A DNA stretch of 55,713 bases from a virus. A program made the translations under genes and the position numbers. The stretch is taken from IMG/VR virus record IMGVR_UViG_3300037852_000225, positions 1 to 55,713 of that record. One strand, 5' to 3'. Under the pieces are notes generated by a model. It searched no databases, was not told where the DNA came from, and saw only the letters and a list, made by a program, of their open reading frames with translations. Each line of letters begins with the position of its first letter. Position 1 is the stretch's first letter. Of the stretch, positions 32,021 to 40,201 are shown piece after piece.

Positions 32021-32314
32021 ATGGCAACGGACAATACACAACTGAATGCAGCCAGTACAACCGGAGATTTAATTTCAACCGATTTACTTCCTGATGGGTC
32101 TAAGGTTCAGAATGTAAAAGAAGGATTCGGTGGAAAGGATTCTATGACGCAGGTATCGTTATCTAATCCATTACCAGTTCAGGAACAACCAGATATTTTA
32201 AATCAGATATTGGTTCAACTCAGGGTTATGAATAAAATATTAATAATTATAGCTAATACCACTGATGATTTAGATAGGATGACTTCTGAAGAATCACTAA
32301 TTATAAACATTTAA
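32021..32314 (+). CDS. Small structural or fibre-linked protein
   Basis: 97 residues: NTQLNAASTTGDLISTDLLPDGSKVQNVKEGFGG followed by VSLSNPLPVQEQP and one amphipathic helix (ILNQILVQLRVMNKILIII). The VSxxNPLPV segment is a common element of short virion proteins that sit beside head-fibre genes. ATG follows the HNH stop without a gap (taaATG). Confidence 0.5.
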   Translation: MATDNTQLNAASTTGDLISTDLLPDGSKVQNVKEGFGGKDSMTQVSLSNPLPVQEQPDILNQILVQLRVMNKILIIIANTTDDLDRMTSEESLIINI

Positions 32315-32324
32315 AAAATAAAAT

Positions 32325-32957
32325 ATGCCACTTATTAATCTAAGTTCACTGGCTCTCCCGGTAAAAGCATTTGTCAATAACGGTAATGCTGGTGCGCCTG
32401 GAGGTGTAGCAAACGAGTTAATGATTTCTGAATTAGTGGGCAAATATGCCACATTGGTCAAGTTGGGAGTTGTATTCAGCGCTTATGCCACGCTTACGGC
32501 CCCTGTTATTTTTTCAACTGCTGCTGGTACTGGTGGGCCGCTTTTATGGAACAAGCCAAGTTCCAATATTGATGCTCATATATTGGGAGTAGGGTTCAGT
32601 TCGAGCGTTGTGACTACGGTTGCAGGGGGTTTGGGATTGACTGGTAACGGCGGTCAATCCGTTGCTCCGGGAACCACGACCGCAATAGATGCTAGTGGCA
32701 ATATGCTAATTGGAGGTAAAACATCCGGCTGTAATGTGTATAGAATTGGAACGCCGGCTAACGCAGGCGCTCAACTGTTTCCGTTTGCACAGTTTCACAC
32801 AGGCGCATTGACAGTTGATACAACGCTGTTGACATGGATTGATTTAGGTGGTGCAATGATAGTACCTCCAGGTTGTTGGGCATCACCGGCAGGAACGGCA
32901 ACACTCACAACATTACAGGTACAGATTGGTCTGTTATGGGCTGAACTTCCAGATTAA
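32325..32957 (+). CDS. Beta-rich virion surface protein (candidate)
   Basis: 210 residues rich in Gly, Ala, Thr and short strands (GTGGPLLWNKPSSNIDAHILGVGFSSS, GLTGNGGQSVAPGTTTAIDASG). No Cys clusters, signal or membrane segment. The composition is that of capsid decoration or fibre domains. Its neighbours, a short fibre-type protein and the 18-residue-repeat protein, suggest a place on the virion surface. Confidence 0.5.
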   Translation: MPLINLSSLALPVKAFVNNGNAGAPGGVANELMISELVGKYATLVKLGVVFSAYATLTAPVIFSTAAGTGGPLLWNKPSSNIDAHILGVGFSSSVVTTVAGGLGLTGNGGQSVAPGTTTAIDASGNMLIGGKTSGCNVYRIGTPANAGAQLFPFAQFHTGALTVDTTLLTWIDLGGAMIVPPGCWASPAGTATLTTLQVQIGLLWAELPD

Positions 32958-32968
32958 TCCTATGATAC

Positions 32969-33835
32969 ATGCTGTTACCATTACAATTAAACAATCTGAT
33001 GGGGGCAACCCTAACGCTGGCCCTTTCAGATTCGGTTACTACTTCGGATGCTGTGGTAAAAAAGATTCAACCGGCAGCGTTTGCGGATTCGGCAACCAGT
33101 AGTGACACGGTTGTAAAGAATATACAGCCTTTAAAGGCAGATTCAGTCACTTCAAGTGATTCGGTAGTAAAAAATATCCAGCCGTTAAAATCTGACAGCG
33201 TAACATCTTCAGACACGGTTGTGAAGACGATAAAACCTGTAAAGGCTGATTCGCTCACAAGTTCTGATGCGGTTACGAAAAGCAGTCAGCCCCTAAAGGC
33301 AGATTCGGTCACAAGTTCCGATGCTGTCATTAAAACAATCGAACCTGTTAAGAGTGACTCGGTAACAAGTTCTGACTCGGTAATTAAGTCGGTTAGACAA
33401 ACAAAATCAGACTCTGTAACAAGTTCCGACGCTCTTTCAAAGACTGATGCTCTTTTAAAAACTGATTCCGTTTCGACCCAAGATTTGCTTACCACTTCCG
33501 AAAGATTTGCATTGGGATTGTCAGATATTGTAGTTGGTTCGGATGGGGTTATTAAGCAACAGGTTACAAGTAAATCGGATGCGGTCGTTTCGGGTGATGG
33601 AATTCAATTACAGACACAACTTATTAAATCTGATGCCGTTACGGTATCAGATGCGCTTGTTGAAGGAATTACGCATTTGGTTTCTGTTAGCGATTCGGTG
33701 ATTGCCAATGATAATGTAACATTTACAATCACTGGTAGTGGCGATGGCAGGAAACGAAAATCAAGGAAATGGGAAGATGAGGAAGCATTGCATCAAATTT
33801 TGCAAACATTTCTATTATGCCAGGAGGATTTATAG
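32969..33835 (+). CDS. 18-residue tandem repeat protein (fibre-like)
   Basis: 288 residues. From about residue 20 the protein is built of about 13 units of 18 residues with consensus DSVTSSDxVxKxIQPLKA: near-perfect in the middle (units with TSSD), degenerate later (DAVVSGDGIQ, DAVTVSDALV). A basic end (GRKRKSRKWEDEE) follows. Such S/D/V repeats form stacked beta strands in phage head or tail fibres and in adhesins. The start may also be the inner Met (MGATLTLAL). It overlaps the 1658-residue gene by 19 bases. Confidence 0.7.
   Translation: MLLPLQLNNLMGATLTLALSDSVTTSDAVVKKIQPAAFADSATSSDTVVKNIQPLKADSVTSSDSVVKNIQPLKSDSVTSSDTVVKTIKPVKADSLTSSDAVTKSSQPLKADSVTSSDAVIKTIEPVKSDSVTSSDSVIKSVRQTKSDSVTSSDALSKTDALLKTDSVSTQDLLTTSERFALGLSDIVVGSDGVIKQQVTSKSDAVVSGDGIQLQTQLIKSDAVTVSDALVEGITHLVSVSDSVIANDNVTFTITGSGDGRKRKSRKWEDEEALHQILQTFLLCQEDL
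33019..33735 (+). repeat. 54-bp coding tandem repeats
   Basis: About 13 consecutive 54-base units encode the DSVTSSD repeats. The core units between about 33,120 and 33,440 are most alike at the DNA level (GATTCGGT-ACAAGTTC-GA type), so copy number is prone to change by slippage or recombination, which would lengthen or shorten the fibre. Confidence 0.7.
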
Positions 33836-36800
33836 ATTGTTTAGGTAAAAGTGGACTATCTCCAGCGGAGAGGAACTATGTTCTGGCTCAACAGCAACTT
33901 CATATCAAATCAGGACTTGGCGAAGATGAAGCTGCCATCGAATCTGTAAAAAACCTGCATCATAAAACACTCGATTCACTAAACCAAGTTTATTCAGACC
34001 TTAAAATTAAAGGATATGCCGTTCCAAAGCGAAGCGCAACGAAGGATGATGTGGTTAAAGCACCCGGCGATAGCAGCAAGGTGGGCAAAGGAGATGAAGG
34101 CCAAGGGGCAAAGCCAGAAGAACCTGCCATACCACAAACACCAGGCACAACAGTCGTCCGCCATGGCACATCGGTAGAAGACACCCAGAATGTGCTTAGT
34201 GGCCAGAGTCAGACACCAATTACAGAAAAATCCAAAGCAGAAGAGATTCCGAAGCTAATACAAGACCTGCAAGACAAGGGAATTTCTCCTACAAAAGTAT
34301 ATTCTTCTGACCTCATGCGGGGAGCACAGACCGCTGCCGAGGTAGCAAAAGCGTTTGGCGCAGAGCATATTCAGGACCCTAATCTTCGCTCATGGGATCT
34401 TGGTGAGTTCTCTAAAACCGGGGATGAAGCGTTTAAACCAGCGCAGAGGTTCTTCGTTGACAACCCTGATGCTAAAGAATTTGAAGGTAAGAAACTGGGA
34501 GAATCATTCAATGAGTATAAGAACCGTGTTATCAAGGCCAGGAAAAATATCCCTGATGATCCGGCAAACTTGGTTGTGGACCATTCCAACAATATGGCAG
34601 TGAACGATGCCTATGAAAAAAATGGTAAGCAGTGGAACGACCAGGCTAAGGAAGACTACATGAGCACAAAAAATGCCGCTCCGGCTGAACTTCCAGACAA
34701 AACACTCATAAAAGATCAGCCGCAGGCTTTTAAAGATTTCTACGATACATTCAAAAATGAGATAAATTCGGTTAAAAATAGCGAGTACGATTGGCGGGTT
34801 AACATTCCGGATATGACGCAATCCGAAAGAGAAGCCGCTGTAAGGGATATAGATGCCGGCAAACAGACAAAACGAGCAGAAAAATTCCTTACCGCACTAA
34901 AAGAGCAGCATGACGACGGGAATATTCAGTATACAAGAGGCCGTGGAGCCAATGTTGAAAAAATGTCTATTCCTACCGCAAAATGGAATGAGGCGGAAGA
35001 ATATGTTGTAAGGGATATCGGTTCCGGTTTCATCCCAATGAAAGATATTGGAGATTTATTTGAACAAGAAATTAAACGCAATGATTATGGCAAAGAAAAA
35101 CTTCCAGATGTTTCAGAGTCACGTTCAGCAGACACCGGGCATAATGAAACTGATGCAAAGGCTGGACCGTCCACAGCAGGTGCAGGCGATGAAAAACGTG
35201 TACCACCGGATGGTAAAGGCAAAGGCAATGAGTCTAAGCAACAAGATAGAGGAAACGAACCCGTATCCACCAATTTCCGCACCAAAGACGAGTTTGAGTT
35301 AGGACTTAAAAAAGCCCTCAAAGGACCACCCTCCGATCCTGTTGTACCAAAGCTGGATGTCTCTGATGAGCAGATAAGGTATGCCCGGCGCAACAGTTAC
35401 CCAGAGTATAAGAAAAAATATGGTGGCACCCAGGACGAGTATAATATCGTCCGTGCCCAGAAGGCACTGGCTAAAGTTGGTGACCGTGGCCAAGGGGTAA
35501 CTCCTCCGCAATATGCCGATCCTGTTAAAGCACTTCAAACTATTCGTGCAGAGCATGACGACCCACTTATGAACCGGGCGGCTAACTTCTTGGAACCCAT
35601 AATGAAGGCCAACCCGAATATCCATATCGAAGACGCTGACCTTGGCGGGCGGGTGTTGGGTCTCTCTCATCCTGATGGCCGTATACAGGTTGATTTCTCG
35701 GCACACGGGAGCATGGAAGATGCTCACCGGACCATCCTGCACGAACTCTTTCACGCCGCTACGAGAAACGAAATTGAAAAGAATCCTGCTTTTCGTGGAG
35801 AAGTGAGGTCCATGCTTGAAGAAATAAGGAAACAGATGGGGCTCCCAAAAGGTAATGTTGGTGACGTGCTTATACCGGAACTGGTAAGGCGTGACATTAT
35901 CCCGGCTGATAAATATGGCACGTCTAATGAACATGAACTGATTGCAGAGGTGTTCTCCAATCAGAAGTTTCGTGATATGCTGGCTGATATGAAAGTTCCT
36001 GATGAACATAAAAAAAATATGCTCCAAAGGGTTTATGAAGGAATAGTCCGTTATTTCAACCGCCAGTATGATGCTCTTAAAAACCTGAAAGATAAGATTT
36101 CCGCTCCCAATATGGCTGAACACCTGATGCAACTTACCGAAGGAACAGTGAAGGGAGGAAAGACTGAAGGGGAGGCATTTCCAAAGCTGAAAGGTGCAGA
36201 TGAAGAAGACGCTATTGCAAATATGGTGAAGCGGGCACCTGATTCCATGACGGATCAGGAACTAAAAGAGTCAATAATGAAACATTCGTCTCTGGATGAG
36301 GCAAAAGTGGATGAGTTGATTAAGGCAAGAGGTCTTACGCCAGAGGTCAAATTGAGCCATGCAATTCAGGATATTGCAAAGAATAAAAAGACACTCGATG
36401 CAAAAATAGATGCTGCAAACAAATTGACAGCACAAGAAAAATCTGACATAGCAGGTTCAAAAGTAAGTTCTGCTATTTCACCAATTAAGAAAGTATTTGA
36501 TAAACTAAAATCGACAGCGATAGCAGTAAAAGACGCTTATGTAAACAAACCTGAATGGAAAAGCATGGATAAGGCTATTGGTGAATACAGTTACTCAAAG
36601 CAAAAAAATGATAAGGAAGTAATGGATATGGTAAATCATTTGACTAAAATGATTCCAGACAAAGGCAAAAGAGAAGCAATTTCTAACTGGATAGAAGCTG
36701 GTGGTGATATGAATATGTTAAAAGAAAGGGCTGAAAAATCGGATGCTAAACACAAGGGTGGTTACATATTGGCACAGCATTTAACACCATCTGAAATAGA

Positions 36801-38793
36801 GGTAGCTAAATCTGTAAACGATTATTTTGATTCCATGTTCAAGACAGGAAATGATGCTGGTATTCTAAAAAGTCAATTAGAGGATTATATGACTCATATA
36901 GGAGTTAAAAAAGACAACCCTGTAGCTAATCAATTATTGACTGATATTATGTCTGGTAAAATAAATACATCTTTTAAATATGCAAAAGAGAGGACATATC
37001 AGACGTTTTTCGATTTGGAGCAAGCTGGGTATAGCGCCAGAACAAAAGATTTTGCCAATATCCTTGGGGTATATTCTCAATCGTTTAATAAAGCTCTTTA
37101 TTCAAGAGCATTTATAAAAAATGCAACCGATGGTAAGGCTTCTGATGGTCGTCCATTACTGGTTCAGGCAGGAATGGGTAAACAAATAGCCAATAAAGAC
37201 TACCCACTTGTGGGCGAACCGACAGAAGCTATGATGGTGAACCCATTTACTGCACCAGAAAAATATTCTGATTATAGACCGATAAATCATTTTGCATTGA
37301 GAGATTGGTATTGGGCAACGAAAGATGATGCAGGTAACCCTGTTTTTGCAAAAGGAGACTTACTTGTTCATCCAGAGGAGTATAAAAGGCTTGGTAATAT
37401 TCTTGGGCATTCAGCACTTAAGGATTATGCTGTAGGCAGGGCCGCAATGTGGGGCTCTAATATCGTTAAGCGTACAATATTTTCAGTATCTCCATTTTTC
37501 CATTACGTACAGGAAGGAACACATGCTATAGGTCACACAATAAACCCAATATCGGGACTGAAAGATGTAAATTTTAATGATGAAACGCAAGCTAACTTAC
37601 TTAAACATGGGCTGAAGTTGTATGATTATGATTCGCAATCATCTTTTACCGAAGGGCTATCTGCAAACAATTTATTAAAAAATCTTCCTATTTATAATAA
37701 AACGATTCTTCCAATCCAAGAACATTTGTTTAATAGCTACATTCCAAGACTTAAGATGCAGACAGCATTACATGCTTTGGATAGAAATATGAAAAGAAAT
37801 CAAAATGCTTTGGTAAATGATAAAATATCCGAAGATGCTATTTATAGGCAGACAGGAGAGCAAATTAATGCTGCTTATGGTCACCTTAATTATGATATGA
37901 TTGGAAGAAATAAAACGGCACAAGATGTATTCAGTATGCTTGCTCTTGCACCTGATTTTCTTGAAGCAAGAGCAAGATTTGTAGGTCAGGCATTTACAAA
38001 GCATGGAACAGAGCAGGCAAGGGCGTTGATGGTTCTCGCTGCTACAATGTATGTTACAGCCAGGATACTTAATAAATCTATCGACGGTGATTATCATTTT
38101 GAAGAACCATTTGCCGTTATTCATGGAGGACAGAAATACCGACTTAGGAGTGTTCCTGAAGATATTTGGGAAATGATACATGACCCCGGAAGATTTATGT
38201 ATAACAGAATTTCACCTTACTCACAGATTTTATTTGAAGGTGCAACAAAATTCGATCCTGTTCGTGGCAGACAGATTGATTACAGCGAATGGCTTAAAGA
38301 TGCAGCTACAACGCCTTTGCCGACCGCAGGTAAAGAATTTCTTCCAGATTCATGGAATAAATTCCCTTCAAAAGAGGGGCATGAAAAATTATGGAACACT
38401 TTTATAAATACTATTGGAGTCAGAGAAAGCAAAGCCTACACCCCTACCGAACATGATATTATAGATAAATTTTATAAAAGATTTCCAAAGGGAGAACCAA
38501 CTGAAAGCGCAGTTACAGAGAGTAAAATTTATAAAGCAAATGAGGCTGGGAATGATGATAAGGTTGATGAATTGATGCAGAAGTTATCTCCAGAACAGCA
38601 AAAGTCAGTTAAGAAAAATCTTGAATCAGGTAAATCTGTTTATGAATCCATGTTTCAAAGGCTTCCAAAAGAAGATAAAATAAAATTATTTCAAAATATG
38701 ACTGACGAAGAAAAGGAAAAGTATGATCCTAAAGGTAAAATTCAGAAACTAATTGATGAAGGTGATGATAATTCAGAGAAGGGTACACCATGA
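33817..38793 (+). CDS. Polyvalent virion/ejected protein: histidine phosphatase, zincin, LPD38-like end
   Basis: 1658 residues, several domains in series. Residues 111-265 are a histidine phosphatase: Arg115-His116-Gly117 (VVRHGT), Arg168 (LMRGAQTA), Glu197 (LGEF) and His256 (VVDHSNN). A charged linker follows; then a zincin-type metallopeptidase domain with HELFHAATRNE (His642, Glu643, His646) and an acidic third-ligand region NEHELIAEVF (about 705-712). The last 500 residues (IVKRTIFSVSPFFHYVQEGTHAIG, RARFVGQAFTKHG) look like LPD38-type large polyvalent protein domains. Such proteins are packed in virions and sent into the host. Base composition turns AT-rich from about 36.35 kb, so the C-terminal third may have a different origin. 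Confidence 0.7.
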   Translation: MPGGFIDCLGKSGLSPAERNYVLAQQQLHIKSGLGEDEAAIESVKNLHHKTLDSLNQVYSDLKIKGYAVPKRSATKDDVVKAPGDSSKVGKGDEGQGAKPEEPAIPQTPGTTVVRHGTSVEDTQNVLSGQSQTPITEKSKAEEIPKLIQDLQDKGISPTKVYSSDLMRGAQTAAEVAKAFGAEHIQDPNLRSWDLGEFSKTGDEAFKPAQRFFVDNPDAKEFEGKKLGESFNEYKNRVIKARKNIPDDPANLVVDHSNNMAVNDAYEKNGKQWNDQAKEDYMSTKNAAPAELPDKTLIKDQPQAFKDFYDTFKNEINSVKNSEYDWRVNIPDMTQSEREAAVRDIDAGKQTKRAEKFLTALKEQHDDGNIQYTRGRGANVEKMSIPTAKWNEAEEYVVRDIGSGFIPMKDIGDLFEQEIKRNDYGKEKLPDVSESRSADTGHNETDAKAGPSTAGAGDEKRVPPDGKGKGNESKQQDRGNEPVSTNFRTKDEFELGLKKALKGPPSDPVVPKLDVSDEQIRYARRNSYPEYKKKYGGTQDEYNIVRAQKALAKVGDRGQGVTPPQYADPVKALQTIRAEHDDPLMNRAANFLEPIMKANPNIHIEDADLGGRVLGLSHPDGRIQVDFSAHGSMEDAHRTILHELFHAATRNEIEKNPAFRGEVRSMLEEIRKQMGLPKGNVGDVLIPELVRRDIIPADKYGTSNEHELIAEVFSNQKFRDMLADMKVPDEHKKNMLQRVYEGIVRYFNRQYDALKNLKDKISAPNMAEHLMQLTEGTVKGGKTEGEAFPKLKGADEEDAIANMVKRAPDSMTDQELKESIMKHSSLDEAKVDELIKARGLTPEVKLSHAIQDIAKNKKTLDAKIDAANKLTAQEKSDIAGSKVSSAISPIKKVFDKLKSTAIAVKDAYVNKPEWKSMDKAIGEYSYSKQKNDKEVMDMVNHLTKMIPDKGKREAISNWIEAGGDMNMLKERAEKSDAKHKGGYILAQHLTPSEIEVAKSVNDYFDSMFKTGNDAGILKSQLEDYMTHIGVKKDNPVANQLLTDIMSGKINTSFKYAKERTYQTFFDLEQAGYSARTKDFANILGVYSQSFNKALYSRAFIKNATDGKASDGRPLLVQAGMGKQIANKDYPLVGEPTEAMMVNPFTAPEKYSDYRPINHFALRDWYWATKDDAGNPVFAKGDLLVHPEEYKRLGNILGHSALKDYAVGRAAMWGSNIVKRTIFSVSPFFHYVQEGTHAIGHTINPISGLKDVNFNDETQANLLKHGLKLYDYDSQSSFTEGLSANNLLKNLPIYNKTILPIQEHLFNSYIPRLKMQTALHALDRNMKRNQNALVNDKISEDAIYRQTGEQINAAYGHLNYDMIGRNKTAQDVFSMLALAPDFLEARARFVGQAFTKHGTEQARALMVLAATMYVTARILNKSIDGDYHFEEPFAVIHGGQKYRLRSVPEDIWEMIHDPGRFMYNRISPYSQILFEGATKFDPVRGRQIDYSEWLKDAATTPLPTAGKEFLPDSWNKFPSKEGHEKLWNTFINTIGVRESKAYTPTEHDIIDKFYKRFPKGEPTESAVTESKIYKANEAGNDDKVDELMQKLSPEQQKSVKKNLESGKSVYESMFQRLPKEDKIKLFQNMTDEEKEKYDPKGKIQKLIDEGDDNSEKGTP

Positions 38794-39377
38794 GCTACCC
38801 AAAAAAAATGTTCAACGCCTGTGTCTTCAACCCGCTGACGGAGAACCCGATGCTACAGGAGTATCCAAGGCTGTCTGAAATAGTGGCTCCGGAATGGGCT
38901 GACGATCCTTATCTGGATAATCTTTTGCGTTTTGTTGTTATGGTATACGACCCTAAATCACCGCTTGTAATAAACGAGCGTGACCTTAATTACCGCAAAG
39001 GAATAGCCGCTGAACTGGCAATGTTTAATATGGAAGAAGAAGAGGTGTTGCAGTCGATTTATAACCAAAACCATCCATTTATTGCAGATTTAATAACTAA
39101 ATATTTAATGAGATTTGCTAAAAGTAAAGAATTTGCAGCTATTTGCGCAATAGATTTTAAATATTGGGAATCAATAAAAAGATTAATGATCCCAATTTCT
39201 GAAGGAAAAGACAAAGATGTGTTAAGTGCAGTTCAAATTAAAGCAGCTATTTCAGAAGAACTTGATAAAGATATTCAACGGTTGGATTCTTATACAAACA
39301 AATTTTTTGGAGAGGATACTGAATTAGTAAAGAAAAAAGGTAAGTTAACACCGGAATTAATGAGTAATATTAAATAA
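38790..39377 (+). CDS. TerL-preceding protein, candidate small terminase
   Basis: 195 residues; overlaps the polyvalent gene by ATGA. The N-terminal part (PRLSEIVAPEWADDPYLDNLLRFVVMVYDPKSPLV) is well conserved-looking; the rest is helical and charged and ends in KKKGKLTPELMSNIK. It precedes the large terminase, apart from an HNH insertion, the usual place of a DNA-recognition subunit, but I see no clear helix-turn-helix. From about 39.06 kb the gene becomes AT-rich, matching the inserted HNH region. Confidence 0.5.
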   Translation: MSYPKKMFNACVFNPLTENPMLQEYPRLSEIVAPEWADDPYLDNLLRFVVMVYDPKSPLVINERDLNYRKGIAAELAMFNMEEEEVLQSIYNQNHPFIADLITKYLMRFAKSKEFAAICAIDFKYWESIKRLMIPISEGKDKDVLSAVQIKAAISEELDKDIQRLDSYTNKFFGEDTELVKKKGKLTPELMSNIK

Positions 39378-39379
39378 TT

Positions 39380-40201
39380 ATGATAACCAAGGTATGCAAG
39401 ATATGTAAAGTTGAAAAAGATATATCTGAATTTCATAAACAATCTAACCGACCATGGTATGAACCATATTGCAGACCTTGCGATAAGGAACGTAGAAGAG
39501 AATATAGGCTTAAAAATAAGGTAAAAATAGCAGCTGTACTAAAAAAGTGGCATGAGGATAACCGAGATATACAAAATGCTAAAAATAAAGCCAATTATCA
39601 TAAAAATAAAGAAGCAATTTGTGCAAAAAATAGAGAAGATAAGAAAGATAAATGGCCTGAAATATATAAAAGTAGAGCAGGATACCGAGAACGTACAAAA
39701 GAATACGCATCTGCATGGCAAAAGGAATATAGAAAAAAGAATAAGCAAAAACTCTCTGAATTAAATAAAAAATACAGAATTGAAAATGCAGAAATTTTAA
39801 AAATTAAAAGTAGAAGTTGGCTTGATAAAAATAAAGTTTTGGTTAGAGAAAGTAAAAAGAAGTATAAAAAAATGAAGATTGCTACAGATCCTGGTTATAA
39901 AATTAAATGTTTATTGCGAGGGCGTATATATAAAGCAATCAGAGGCTTAGATAAAAGGGAATCTACTTTAACTTTATTAGGGTGTTCTGTTGATTATTTC
40001 AAATCTTATTTCGAGTCTTTATTTACAGAAGGCATGAATTGGGATAAATTTATGAACGGAGAAATTCATATGGATCACATTAGACCGTGTGCTTCATTTG
40101 ATTTAACGATAGAGGAAGAGCAAAGGAAATGTTTTAATTATACTAATATTCAACCTTTGTGGGCTATGGATAATTTCATAAAAAGTAAAAAAATAGTTTA
40201 A
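39380..40201 (+). CDS. HNH homing endonuclease with CxxC finger, inserted before TerL
   Basis: 273 residues: a N-terminal zinc finger (KVCKICKVEKDISEFHKQSNRPWYEPYCRPCDK), a long Lys/Glu/Asn-rich linker helix and a C-terminal HNH domain (GEIHMDHIRPCASFDL, FNYTNIQPLW). Very AT-rich compared with TerL. It is wedged between the small-terminase candidate (2-base gap) and TerL (TAATG overlap), i.e. at a gene boundary in a highly conserved region, a favourite target of homing enzymes. Confidence 0.85.
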   Translation: MITKVCKICKVEKDISEFHKQSNRPWYEPYCRPCDKERRREYRLKNKVKIAAVLKKWHEDNRDIQNAKNKANYHKNKEAICAKNREDKKDKWPEIYKSRAGYRERTKEYASAWQKEYRKKNKQKLSELNKKYRIENAEILKIKSRSWLDKNKVLVRESKKKYKKMKIATDPGYKIKCLLRGRIYKAIRGLDKRESTLTLLGCSVDYFKSYFESLFTEGMNWDKFMNGEIHMDHIRPCASFDLTIEEEQRKCFNYTNIQPLWAMDNFIKSKKIV

